A stretch of DNA of 64,000 bases from an uncultured Bacteroidales bacterium. GTDB taxonomy: Bacteria > Bacteroidota > Bacteroidia > Bacteroidales > UBA932. A program made the translations under genes and the position numbers. The notes under the pieces were generated by a model. That model made no database searches. It saw only the letters and a list, made by a program, of their open reading frames with translations, and was not told the origin of the DNA. Of this stretch, positions 1-8,453 are shown piece by piece. Location of the stretch: NCBI GenBank assembly GCA_900316245.1, contig ONCE01000009.1:1-64000 (forward strand), in the 5' to 3' direction. Each line of letters starts with the position of its first letter. The stretch's first letter is position 1.

Positions 1-291
1 GATCTTGGTGAGCTTCTGGCGATGGCCATTCAGCGTCTGGAAACCCTTGCGACGAATTTTCTTGAATACGAGCACTTTCTTGGCTTTGGCGTCATCGTCT
101 ACGACGGTGGCGGTAACCTTGGCTCCCTTCACATAAGGAGTGCCGACCTTCACTTTGCCCTCATTGTCCACGAGGAGCACCTTGTCGAACTCCACGGATT
201 CTCCGTTCTTGGCGGTGAGGCGGTTCACGAAGATATCCATGCCAGCTTCTACTTTAAACTGCTGACTTGCAATGTCTACGATTGCGTACAT
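1..291 (-). CDS. rplU: 50S ribosomal protein L21 (partial, C-terminus beyond the window)
   Basis: Structural protein of the large ribosomal subunit that contacts 23S rRNA. Reading the minus strand from the ATG at 289-291 gives MYAIVDIASQQFKVEAG, the usual L21 opening, and then a Lys/Arg-rich stretch with KKIRRKGFQTLNGHRQ near the end, the conserved C-terminal RNA-binding signature. About 97 residues lie in the window; L21 is normally slightly over 100, so only a few residues are missing. The gene has its own promoter and an untranslated leader of roughly 90 nt, which is unusually long for this window. rpmA would be expected just beyond base 1, but this cannot be seen. Confidence 0.95.
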   Translation of the reverse strand, partial: MYAIVDIASQQFKVEAGMDIFVNRLTAKNGESVEFDKVLLVDNEGKVKVGTPYVKGAKVTATVVDDDAKAKKVLVFKKIRRKGFQTLNGHRQKLTKI

Positions 292-329
292 TTGTTAAAA
301 ACTTGTTAAAAAGTTTTGGACCGTAAGCG

Positions 330-346
330 TCTGCCCTCGCGGCAGA
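330..346 (-). promoter_or_regulatory. Stem-loop in the rplU 5' leader
   Basis: TCTGCC (330-335) pairs perfectly with GGCAGA (341-346) across a 5-nt loop in the transcribed leader between the promoter and rplU. Ribosomal protein operons are often autoregulated through leader structures; that this one is regulatory is inference. Confidence 0.4.
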
Positions 347-385
347 TCTTGTAGGGCTCAGCGGCCATCTCAAAAATTGGGACTG

Positions 386-393
386 CAAAGATA
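386..393 (-). promoter_or_regulatory. Promoter -7 element of rplU
   Basis: The minus strand reads TATCTTTG, an exact match to the Bacteroidota -7 consensus TAnnTTTG. It lies about 95 bases before the start codon, giving a leader of about 90 nt. Confidence 0.7.
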
Positions 394-431
394 CGGTTTT
401 TTCTTTGAAAACCAAATTTTTCGGCCAAAAA

Positions 432-3029
432 CTACCGCCTTTCACCGGGCTGGCGGCCAAAGAGCTCCTTGAAACATTTGGAGAAATACGACGGGGTCCC
501 AAAGCCCACGGCATAAGCGATTTCCGCGATAGTCTTGTCCGTGGTCTTAAGTAGCTGCTCGGCCGTTTTGAGCCGTGTAATCCGGATCAGTTCCACCGGG
601 GAATAACCGGTGAGGGCCTTGACTTTGCGGTACAGCTGCACCCGGGAAAGGCCCAGGGCCGAACCAATCTGCTCCACGCTCAGGTTTTCATCGGCCAGGT
701 TTTCCCGTACCACTGCCCGGAACCGGGCCAGGAAGTCGTTTTCCTGGGGTCTGGCTGCGCTTTCCCCGGTCTCCAGATAGTGTTCTTTCAAAAGGATGCG
801 ACTCTTGAGGAGATTGCCGATACGGGACAGGAGCACGCGCTCGCTGAAGGGCTTGGAGATATAGGCATCGGCTCCGGAATCGTACCCCTGGGCCCGCTGG
901 TCCTCCAGAGATTTGGCCGTCAGGAGAATAACGGGAATGTGGCTGGTGGCCAACTGCCCCTTGAGGGCCGAGCACAGTTCCAGACCGCTCATCACGGGCA
1001 TCATGACATCGCTCACCACCAGGTCTGGCAGCTCTTTGGACGCTTTTTCCAGGCCCTCCTCCCCGTTACACGCCGTCAGAATCCGGTATTCTCCTTCCAA
1101 CAGGGTGCCGATAAAGGTGCGAAGGTCTGCATTGTCGTCCACAACGAGGATGGTGGGGCGATCTTCCGTCTGGGTAACCCGGCTGGCGGCTTCCTTCCTA
1201 CGGGTATTGTCGGCGACATACACCTCTTTGTAGTGCTCTGTATAGGCCGATGCTTCCTTTCCTTGGGCCAGCGTACTCCCCTTCTGCTTCAAGGGAATCC
1301 GGAAGGTAAAGACCGAGCCCTTCCCTACTGTGCTGCTTACCGCGACGTTACCGCCGTGGAGTTCGGCCACCGCCTTGACCAGCGCAAGGCCGATCCCGGT
1401 ACCGGTGGTGCTTTCTGAAGCCTGGTAGAAACGCTCGAAGATATACGGGAGCTTGTCTTCCGGGATGCCTTCGCCATTATCTTCCACTTTCAGGACGGCG
1501 TCCTGCCCTTCCCTACCCACGGAGACGGTTATGGTACCACCCGGAGCCGTATGTTTGATAGAATTGCCCAGCAGGTTGAAAAGGATGCGCTCCATCAGCC
1601 GCATATCGGCCTCCACCATCAGGCTGTCTTCTCCTTCAAAGCGGAGCTGGCGGTCGGTTCCTTCAAAGCCGGTCATCCATTCCTTCGCGGCGGCGGAGAG
1701 GTCAAAGCGTACCACCTCCAGGCTCATGTTTCCGCTTTCTATCTTTCTGAAATCCAAGATATTATTAACCAACTGCCGCAGGATCTCCACATTTCTCCGG
1801 GCCATCACAAGGGGTTGCCGCTGGGTCTCATCCACTTTGCCTTCCAGCACCCGGTCCAGCGGGCCGGCCACCAGCGTAAGCGGGGTGCGGAGGTCGTGGC
1901 TCACGGAGGTGAAGAACTCCAGTTTGGCCTGGGTGCTTTCTTCCAGCTGCTGCTTGAGTCCCCGGGTGGTCCGGTAGCTCCAGTAGGCCTGGGACGCCAG
2001 CATGATGAGGAGGACGGCAAACGATATCACCATCCACATAATGATGCGCTGGTTATTGTACTGGAGGAGGAATTGGTCCAGCTGCCCGTTCACATTCCTC
2101 ACCATGGCCCGCTGGGTGGCAATCTCTTCTTCCTGCATCTTGAGCATCAGGGCGTTGTGGCTGTCTACCAGCGCACTTTCCAGCCGGTTTTCCCGCTCGT
2201 AGGGCTTCCCCTGCAGGATGTTCAGGGCCAGTTCCATCACCAGGTCTCCCCGGGTTGGATAGAGATAGGAAGCGGTGAGAACCCCGTCAATCACTTCCTG
2301 CAGGCCGGCGTCCGGAAGGGCATCCACGCCAAAGAAGGGAATGTCTTCGGGGTCTCCCAGGGCCCTGCGGGCGCCCATAGCCATCCGGTCGTTCTGGCCG
2401 AAGACCGCGTCCGGGCGTATGCCCTTCCCCATCAAACCCAGCATGGCCTGGTAACCATCCTCTTCCAGCCAGTTGCCGTAAGGGGCGGCCAGCAGCTGCA
2501 TGCGGGGATGCTCCGAGAGCGCTTCCACAAAGCCTTTGTGGCGATCGTCCGCCGGTGAAGAACCGGCCAGGCCCTGGATCTCCACCACCTGGCCCTCCCC
2601 TTCCAGGAAGTCGGCCATGAAGCGGCCCATCATCCGGCCTATTTCTACATTATCGGCCCCTATGAAGGCCGTGTACTTGTCCGAGTCAATTTTCCGGTCA
2701 AAGAGGATGACCGGGATTCCGGCGTCAAAAGCCTCTTCCACGGCGCCGGTGATGGTGCTGGTCTGATTGGGAGATACCACCAGCAGGTCCACCCCTTCCT
2801 GTACAAAATCACGTATCTGCTCCATCTGCCGCCAGCTGTCGTCATCGGCAGATACAAAGCGGATGTCCACCCCGCTGATGCGGGCGGCCATCTCCAGTTC
2901 GTCGTTCAGTTTACTGCGCCAGATGTCGTTGCTGCACTGGGAAACGCCAATAACCAGCGACTTCTTCCCCCCGCTGCAAGCGGAGAGAAGAAGCACGGCT
3001 GATATGATAAGGAAGAGTTTTTTTACCAT
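432..3029 (-). CDS. Hybrid two-component sensor/AraC regulator with sugar-binding sensor (BT1754-like)
   Basis: Single-polypeptide sensor and transcription factor of 865 aa. Visible order: lipoprotein-like signal with LLLSAC (Cys18); a periplasmic sugar-binding-protein fold (about 25-300, starting VIGVSQCSNDIW); a transmembrane helix (about 325-350); histidine kinase dimerisation domain with SHDLRTPL (His about 377); HATPase with DNGEGIPEDKLPYIFERF and GTGIGLALVKA; receiver domain (about 625-740) with VVDDN and SDVMMPVMSGLE; and a C-terminal AraC-type helix-turn-helix. In B. thetaiotaomicron the member with this sensor fold, BT1754, binds fructose and activates the fructan locus. Here it is the last gene of that locus, four bases after fructokinase. 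The lipobox would predict an acylated N-terminus in addition to the transmembrane helix, which is odd; an uncleaved signal anchor is the alternative. Confidence 0.93.
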   Translation of the reverse strand: MVKKLFLIISAVLLLSACSGGKKSLVIGVSQCSNDIWRSKLNDELEMAARISGVDIRFVSADDDSWRQMEQIRDFVQEGVDLLVVSPNQTSTITGAVEEAFDAGIPVILFDRKIDSDKYTAFIGADNVEIGRMMGRFMADFLEGEGQVVEIQGLAGSSPADDRHKGFVEALSEHPRMQLLAAPYGNWLEEDGYQAMLGLMGKGIRPDAVFGQNDRMAMGARRALGDPEDIPFFGVDALPDAGLQEVIDGVLTASYLYPTRGDLVMELALNILQGKPYERENRLESALVDSHNALMLKMQEEEIATQRAMVRNVNGQLDQFLLQYNNQRIIMWMVISFAVLLIMLASQAYWSYRTTRGLKQQLEESTQAKLEFFTSVSHDLRTPLTLVAGPLDRVLEGKVDETQRQPLVMARRNVEILRQLVNNILDFRKIESGNMSLEVVRFDLSAAAKEWMTGFEGTDRQLRFEGEDSLMVEADMRLMERILFNLLGNSIKHTAPGGTITVSVGREGQDAVLKVEDNGEGIPEDKLPYIFERFYQASESTTGTGIGLALVKAVAELHGGNVAVSSTVGKGSVFTFRIPLKQKGSTLAQGKEASAYTEHYKEVYVADNTRRKEAASRVTQTEDRPTILVVDDNADLRTFIGTLLEGEYRILTACNGEEGLEKASKELPDLVVSDVMMPVMSGLELCSALKGQLATSHIPVILLTAKSLEDQRAQGYDSGADAYISKPFSERVLLSRIGNLLKSRILLKEHYLETGESAARPQENDFLARFRAVVRENLADENLSVEQIGSALGLSRVQLYRKVKALTGYSPVELIRITRLKTAEQLLKTTDKTIAEIAYAVGFGTPSYFSKCFKELFGRQPGERR

Positions 3030-3033
3030 AGAA

Positions 3034-3903
3034 TCACTTAAGTGTATCCGGGACCTCCGGCATGGCTCCGCTCTGGGTGCACACGTAGGCCGACACCTTG
3101 ACGGCCGTCTCGTGTGCCTCGGGAACGGTTTTCCCGTTGAGCAGGGACCCCACGAAGGCTCCGGTGAAGGAGTCTCCGGCGCCCACCGTATCGGCCACCG
3201 TCACCTTGGGCGTATCCAGGAAGGACATGCCGCCCTCGTAGAAGACGTAGCTGCCATTGACCCCGCAGGTGAGAATGAGCATCTGCAGGTTGTAGGTTTT
3301 GATGAGGCTGCGGCATTTCTCTTCCAGGGAAAGGCCCGGAAGTTCGAACATACGGGAGATGACCACCAGCTCCTCGTCATTGATTTTCAGGATGTCGCAG
3401 CGGCGGAAAGATTCTTCCAGCACTTCCCGGTTGTAGAAATCCTGCCTCAGGTTAATATCAAACACTTTCAGGCAGTCTTTCGGGACAGCCTGGAGGAACA
3501 GGCCGATGCTCTCCCGCGAAACGGCGTTGCGCTGGGCCAGGGAGCCAAAACAGACCGCCTTGCAGTCTGCGGCCAGGGCCGCCAGCTCCTTGGTATAGGG
3601 GATATTGTCCCAGGCTACGTCGGTCTTAATCTCGTACTGGGGCACACCCTGCTGGTCCAGCGTTACCTGGACGGTACCGGTGGGATACTCCACGCGGTCC
3701 AGATGATACGGAAGGTGGTGCGCTTCCAGCGCTTCCACAATTTCTTCACCCAGGGAATCCTGGCCAATGGCACTCACCGCCATCCCTTCCAGACCAAACT
3801 GGCAGGCGTGGTAGGCGAAGTTGGCCGGAGCCCCGCCCAGTTTCTTTCCTTCGGGAAGCATATCCCAAAGCGCTTCCCCAATGCCTATGACAAATTTACC
3901 CAT
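3034..3903 (-). CDS. PfkB-family fructokinase
   Basis: Cytoplasmic ATP-dependent kinase predicted to phosphorylate fructose released by the neighbouring GH32 enzymes. The 289-aa protein has the N-terminal PfkB signature GGAPANFAYHA (residues 23-33) and the C-terminal signature DTVGAGDSFTGAF (around 237-249) with the catalytic Asp in GAGD. Length is normal for ribokinase-type fructokinases. It sits between the sugar transporter (2-base gap) and the hybrid regulator, the position occupied by BT1757 in B. thetaiotaomicron. Other sugar specificity within the PfkB family cannot be excluded from sequence alone, but the locus argues strongly for fructose. Confidence 0.92.
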   Translation of the reverse strand: MGKFVIGIGEALWDMLPEGKKLGGAPANFAYHACQFGLEGMAVSAIGQDSLGEEIVEALEAHHLPYHLDRVEYPTGTVQVTLDQQGVPQYEIKTDVAWDNIPYTKELAALAADCKAVCFGSLAQRNAVSRESIGLFLQAVPKDCLKVFDINLRQDFYNREVLEESFRRCDILKINDEELVVISRMFELPGLSLEEKCRSLIKTYNLQMLILTCGVNGSYVFYEGGMSFLDTPKVTVADTVGAGDSFTGAFVGSLLNGKTVPEAHETAVKVSAYVCTQSGAMPEVPDTLK

Positions 3904-3905
3904 GA

Positions 3906-5057
3906 TTACTTGCGCACTTTAGTGAAATAGTAGAAAAGGTAGGCTACACCCACCGTCATCACGGCCACGGCGCCGGCCTGGCCCACTGCATCGGAGGCAA
4001 AGCCCATCAGGAGCGGGAATACGGTACCTCCGAAAAGGCCCATAATCATCAGGCCGCTCACCTCGTTCTGCTTCTCGGGAACGGCCAGCAGGGCCTGCGA
4101 GAACACGATGGAGAAGATATTGGAGTTGCCAAATCCCACTAAGGCGATGGCTACGTAAAGGATTTCCTTGCTGTGGCCGATGAACATCCCGCACATGGAG
4201 AGGGCCATCAGCACTACGCTCACCAGGAAGAACTTCCGGTGGGAGAACTTGGAAAGGATAAAGGAGCCGCTGAGGCAGCCGATGGTACGGAAGATAAAGT
4301 ACAGGCTGGTAGCGAAGCCGGCCTCGGTAAGGGTCATCCCCACGCGTTCCATCAGGAGCTTCGGAGCAGTGGTATTGGTGCCCACATCAATGCCCACGTG
4401 ACACATAATGCCCAGGAAACTGAGCAGTACGATGGGTTTACCCAGCAGCTTGAAGCACTCCACAAAACCGGAGGCCTTGTCGGCCACCTGCTCCCGCTCG
4501 ATGGGAGAGAGGGCCAGCAGCAGGGCGGCCAGGATACCGATGGCACCGTACACGGGGAACAGCACCCTCCAACCCAGGCCGAAGGACGGCAGGGCGGCGG
4601 TGGCGCCCCACATGGCAATGTATGGAGCCATGAAGGAAGCGATGGCCTTTACAAACTGGCCGAAGGTCATGGTACTGGCCAGCTTGTCCCCCTTGATGAT
4701 GTTGGTGATGAGCGGATTCAGCGAGGTCTGCATGAGGGCGTTACCGATTCCCAGCAGGGAGAAGGCGGCCAGCATGAGGCCATAGCTCTCTCCAAAGATG
4801 GGAAGGATAAGGGAAACGACCGTCACGACCAGGGAAAGGAGCACGGTATTCTTGCGGCCGATGCGGTTCATCAGGATGCCCGTGGGAACGGAGAAGATGA
4901 GGAACCAGAAGAACACCAGCGAGGGGAAAATATTGGCGGCCGAATCGGAGAGATTTAGGTCGGCCTGGACATAGTTGGAGGCGATGCCCACGAGGTCTAC
5001 GAACCCCATGGCAAAGAAGCAGAGCATCACCGGCAAAAGTTGTATCTTTTTGTTCAT
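3906..5057 (-). CDS. MFS sugar transporter, FHS (FucP/GlcP) type, predicted fructose importer
   Basis: Inner-membrane symporter of 383 aa with about twelve hydrophobic segments. The MFS loop motif appears as GILMNRIGRKNT after helix 2, and NPLITNIIKGDK and the helix-rich halves resemble the fucose/glucose/galactose:H+ symporter family. Its start overlaps the stop of the upstream GH32 gene (TAATG at 5055-5059), so the two are translationally linked. It matches the position of BT1758, the fructose transporter of the fructan locus. It would bring in the monosaccharide for the fructokinase encoded next. Confidence 0.88.
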   Translation of the reverse strand: MNKKIQLLPVMLCFFAMGFVDLVGIASNYVQADLNLSDSAANIFPSLVFFWFLIFSVPTGILMNRIGRKNTVLLSLVVTVVSLILPIFGESYGLMLAAFSLLGIGNALMQTSLNPLITNIIKGDKLASTMTFGQFVKAIASFMAPYIAMWGATAALPSFGLGWRVLFPVYGAIGILAALLLALSPIEREQVADKASGFVECFKLLGKPIVLLSFLGIMCHVGIDVGTNTTAPKLLMERVGMTLTEAGFATSLYFIFRTIGCLSGSFILSKFSHRKFFLVSVVLMALSMCGMFIGHSKEILYVAIALVGFGNSNIFSIVFSQALLAVPEKQNEVSGLMIMGLFGGTVFPLLMGFASDAVGQAGAVAVMTVGVAYLFYYFTKVRK

Positions 5058-6817
5058 TACTTGGCTATAGGATAAAGTGTTACATCGGCCTTGAGGTTGC
5101 CGTAAAGCCTGAGCGTGTTATAAGGGGCCGAAGGGAAGACAAGGTTGGTCATCGCAAAGTCTTCGCCGAAAGCCTCTATGCTGGCGCTGTCCACCAGCAG
5201 GCGCAGCTCCATCCTGCCTCCCACGCGGGTGGGGGCAGTGGTAACGGCGGCGAACTTCTTGGAGAACTTCACCATTCCGCTTCCGCGGCGGTCCATGGAG
5301 AAGGTCTGCGACTCCGGATCATAGGAGAAGACCACCTGCTCCCCGGATTCGTTGGAAAGTACGAAGGTAGCGCCGTCCTTTTTCTGGAGGGTAAAGCGGA
5401 TCACCAGCTCGTAAGCCTTGGCGGGGGTTCCGAACAGCTCCACGGGGGCTGTAGAAAGCGTGTACTGGACCGGGTTGCCGCGAAGGGCTTCCACTTCCCG
5501 GGACGGGGTGCTCCTGAGGATTACTTCCTTTCCCTTGCGGATAAGGGAGAGATCCCGGGGCACGGAGTTGGAACTGCGGAACTGGGTTGTGGGGACGGAA
5601 TTGGCATACTGCCAGTTGCTCATCCAGGCAATGGCCACGGTGCGGCCCTCCGGAGCGTTGCTCCAGGTAACGGCGGCATAGTGGTCCTTGCCGTAATCCA
5701 TCCAGCGGGTAACGGTGGGAAGGTCGTCGCATTTGAACGTCTTTCCGTCGTAGCTGCCCACGAAGTACTGGGTGGCACTGCCACCGTAGGGGCCGCCGGG
5801 GTTGATGTTCAGAAGAAGCACCCACTTGTCTTTTCCCTCGAAGGGCAGACGGATCAGGTCCGGGCACTCCCACACCCCGTTGTGGTTGCCGTAGGACAGG
5901 CCGAAGCTGCTGTCATACTTCCAGTCCCTGAGGTTGTCGGAGCTATAGAACTGCACCTCCTGGCCGGCGGCCAATACCACCTTCCACTGGCGGGTCTGGT
6001 TGTCCCAGAACACCTTGGGGTCCCGGAAGTCGGGCGTATCTTCGGCCATAATCACCGGATTGCCGGCATATTTGGTGAAGGTGCGGCCGTTATCCAGGCT
6101 GTAGGCTATGCTCTGGGTCTGGTTGTCACCGTCGGAAGTATACATCGCAATGATGGCGCCCCGGCCGAAACCGGCGGTATTGTTCTCATCCACCACGGCG
6201 CTGCCGCTGAAGATGGCGCCCAGATCGTCCGGGGCCAGGGCCACGTCCAAGTGTTCCCAGTTCACGAGGTCCTTGGAGACGGCATGTCCCCAATGCATAT
6301 TGCCCCAGAAACTGCCGTAGGGGTTATACTGATAGAACAGGTGCCATTCCCCGTCCTTGTAGACCATTCCGTTGGGGTCGTTCATCCAGCCCCAGTCCGG
6401 AGAAAAGTGGTAGGTGGGACGGTATTGTTTCTCCTTGTTGGTACGGTCAACGGTTGCGGCCGTGGCCATATCGGCCCAGCACACATCGTCGGACGGGTCC
6501 CGGCGCACACCGCGGCCCTGGGTCATCTTGATATCCAGCAGAATGCTGCTGCCGGCCCATTTCCCCAGGTCCAGCGGGACCAGGTAGTCCGTCTTGTCAA
6601 TGGCCAGGGAAACGTTGGCCTTCAGGACCACATTTCCGTTGGAGAGCACCTTCACTTGTGCTTCCTGGGCCGTTTCCTGCACGGGCAGGAGGATGTAGCG
6701 GTCGGTTCCGCCAACCTGGACCATACTGTGCGTTTCACTCAGATGAGTAACAGTAAGGCTCTGAGCCCCGGCAAGGACCGGGAGCATCAGAGCCATAAGG
6801 GTAAGGAGTCGTTTCAT
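5057..6817 (-). CDS. GH32 fructan hydrolase, predicted periplasmic exo-acting enzyme
   Basis: Glycoside hydrolase family 32 enzyme of 586 aa cleaving beta-fructosidic bonds. A Sec signal (MKRLLTLMALMLPVLAGAQ) lacks a lipobox, so a soluble periplasmic protein is expected. Residues 20-125 form the beta-rich N-terminal extension (DUF4980-like) common in Bacteroidota GH32 proteins. The catalytic core has WMNDPNG with the nucleophile Asp near 146, FRDP near 263 as transition-state stabiliser, and WECPD with the acid/base Glu near 317; a C-terminal beta-sandwich follows. It corresponds in position to BT1759. A TATATTTG element only 4 nt before the ATG suggests an additional promoter inside the locus. 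Confidence 0.93.
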   Translation of the reverse strand: MKRLLTLMALMLPVLAGAQSLTVTHLSETHSMVQVGGTDRYILLPVQETAQEAQVKVLSNGNVVLKANVSLAIDKTDYLVPLDLGKWAGSSILLDIKMTQGRGVRRDPSDDVCWADMATAATVDRTNKEKQYRPTYHFSPDWGWMNDPNGMVYKDGEWHLFYQYNPYGSFWGNMHWGHAVSKDLVNWEHLDVALAPDDLGAIFSGSAVVDENNTAGFGRGAIIAMYTSDGDNQTQSIAYSLDNGRTFTKYAGNPVIMAEDTPDFRDPKVFWDNQTRQWKVVLAAGQEVQFYSSDNLRDWKYDSSFGLSYGNHNGVWECPDLIRLPFEGKDKWVLLLNINPGGPYGGSATQYFVGSYDGKTFKCDDLPTVTRWMDYGKDHYAAVTWSNAPEGRTVAIAWMSNWQYANSVPTTQFRSSNSVPRDLSLIRKGKEVILRSTPSREVEALRGNPVQYTLSTAPVELFGTPAKAYELVIRFTLQKKDGATFVLSNESGEQVVFSYDPESQTFSMDRRGSGMVKFSKKFAAVTTAPTRVGGRMELRLLVDSASIEAFGEDFAMTNLVFPSAPYNTLRLYGNLKADVTLYPIAK

Positions 6818-6821
6818 GCTT

Positions 6822-6829
6822 CAAATATA
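6822..6829 (-). promoter_or_regulatory. -7 element directly before the periplasmic GH32 gene
   Basis: TATATTTG on the minus strand matches TAnnTTTG and ends 4 nt before the start codon, giving a leaderless or nearly leaderless transcript that would also carry transporter, fructokinase and regulator. The -33 region is poor, so activity is uncertain. Confidence 0.45.
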
Positions 6830-6846
6830 GCGAAAAAACGAGAATT

Positions 6847-8448
6847 TTAATACTGCTTGACAGACAGATCCGAGATGGTGATGGTACCACCGTAGCTGTT
6901 GATACTCCAGCAGTTCTTCTGGATACCGTAGATACGCTGGGTGTAGGAGCACACATCGTTGATGTACATCACTACTACGGAGTTGTCCGTGAAGATATCG
7001 ATGTTGTACACATTGTCCGTCGGGCGGGCGAAAACATATCCGTCGATGCCTTCAATGAAGCCCTTGCCTTCTTCCCCTTCTTCCTCGAAGTTCACCTTGC
7101 GGGCAAAAGCTTCGTCCCACTCGGGGTTCACGACCATCGTGTAGTACTTCTTGGAATCCATTCCTCTCACCAGGGAGATGCCAAAGCGGTCCCATTTGTC
7201 GGAAGCGGTTACCTTGAAGGAAATGTGGTTGTGGGAACCCAGACGGTTGTAGAGCACATAGGCGCCTTCTCCGGAGAGCTTTCCGTCGGTGTTGTTGGCA
7301 GGCGTGTAGCCGTTGGAATCCATGACCTTAATGGTCTTGTCCTGGGTGTACTTGTCAGCGATGGCAGGCACTTCACCCAGCACGAGGGTACCGTCGGCCC
7401 TCTGGATGATCTTGTGGCACACAAGGGCTCCGGACCAGTTGGGCTCGCTGGATGCACCTACGTTCACGTTGCGGTCAAAGATGGTAGCACCGGTACGGGT
7501 AGGGCACCAGCCCCAGATGTAGCGGTCGGTTCCATTGGAAGCGGTCTTTCCGGCATAGAAAGCGCGGGTTTCCAGCACGCCTTCGCGCATATCCTGCGGC
7601 CAGTGGGCACCCGGGTTGGAGAAGCAGTCCTTGAGTCCTTCCCAGGAATCGGCCATCATATACTTGACCTTGCGGCTCCAGGGAGCGCGGTAGCCTTCCG
7701 AGTAGATGAAATACCACTTGTCACCCATTTTGAACACGTCCGGGCATTCGCACATACGGTCCCAGACCATATTGAAGGAACCCACGTGGGACCAGGTCTT
7801 GAGGTCGTCGGAGACGAAATCCCCAAACTTGAGGTTGCTGGAGAGGACCATATGCCATTTGCCGTCATCGGCCTTGAAAATCTGAGGGTCGCGGAAGTCG
7901 TCGGCGGAATAGCCGAAATCGGTTCCATTCAGGGCCCAGAGCAGATCCTTGGTCCAGTTGACAAAGTCCGGAGAAGTGGCGCGGAGGATTACTTCGCGGT
8001 TGGTAGCGTTGCCGTTGTGGCCGGTGTAGTAGATGTAATACAGGCCGTCGGCCTCGTTGTAGATGCAGCAGCCGGTGCCGATGGCGGCATCCTGCTCCCA
8101 GATGGAGGCGCCCACGGGGAGAATCTCTCCGAGGGAAGTATAGGAAGCGCCGTCCTGGGTACTTACGCCCCAGATGGGGTGGAAGTTGTAGGTGGCGTTG
8201 TTGTCAAACTCCTGCAGGTACAGGACCCTGAACTCGCCGGCTTTGCTGTCATAGAAGGGCATGGGGTCACCTACACGGCCGATAGCCGGGGTGTAGTACG
8301 TGCTGAAGCCTTTCTCATCGGCCGATTCGAAGAACTGGGCCGTCTCGTCCCAGGGCTTAGGGGCATCACCGTAATGATCCTTGCTACAGGAAAGGGTGGC
8401 CGCCAGGGCTATGCCGGTAAGGGCGATATATTGGAAAAATGTATTCAT
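6847..8448 (-). CDS. GH32-family surface lipoprotein, endo-levanase-like (BT1760 position)
   Basis: A 533-aa lipoprotein (lipobox AATLSC, Cys21, then SKDHYGD with early acidic residues, compatible with surface export). The five-bladed GH32 fold is indicated by VGDPMPFYDS with candidate nucleophile Asp61, FRDPQIF (about 185) and CECPDVF with acid/base Glu (about 233). The first motif diverges from the classical WMNDPNG, as in family members that act on long fructans. The last 150 residues look like the C-terminal beta-sandwich. In B. thetaiotaomicron the equivalent protein BT1760 is the surface endo-levanase that cuts levan before import; that substrate is inferred here from synteny. It lies 5 bases downstream of the DUF4960 gene. 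Confidence 0.87.
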   Translation of the reverse strand: MNTFFQYIALTGIALAATLSCSKDHYGDAPKPWDETAQFFESADEKGFSTYYTPAIGRVGDPMPFYDSKAGEFRVLYLQEFDNNATYNFHPIWGVSTQDGASYTSLGEILPVGASIWEQDAAIGTGCCIYNEADGLYYIYYTGHNGNATNREVILRATSPDFVNWTKDLLWALNGTDFGYSADDFRDPQIFKADDGKWHMVLSSNLKFGDFVSDDLKTWSHVGSFNMVWDRMCECPDVFKMGDKWYFIYSEGYRAPWSRKVKYMMADSWEGLKDCFSNPGAHWPQDMREGVLETRAFYAGKTASNGTDRYIWGWCPTRTGATIFDRNVNVGASSEPNWSGALVCHKIIQRADGTLVLGEVPAIADKYTQDKTIKVMDSNGYTPANNTDGKLSGEGAYVLYNRLGSHNHISFKVTASDKWDRFGISLVRGMDSKKYYTMVVNPEWDEAFARKVNFEEEGEEGKGFIEGIDGYVFARPTDNVYNIDIFTDNSVVVMYINDVCSYTQRIYGIQKNCWSINSYGGTITISDLSVKQY

Positions 8449-8453
8449 AACTT

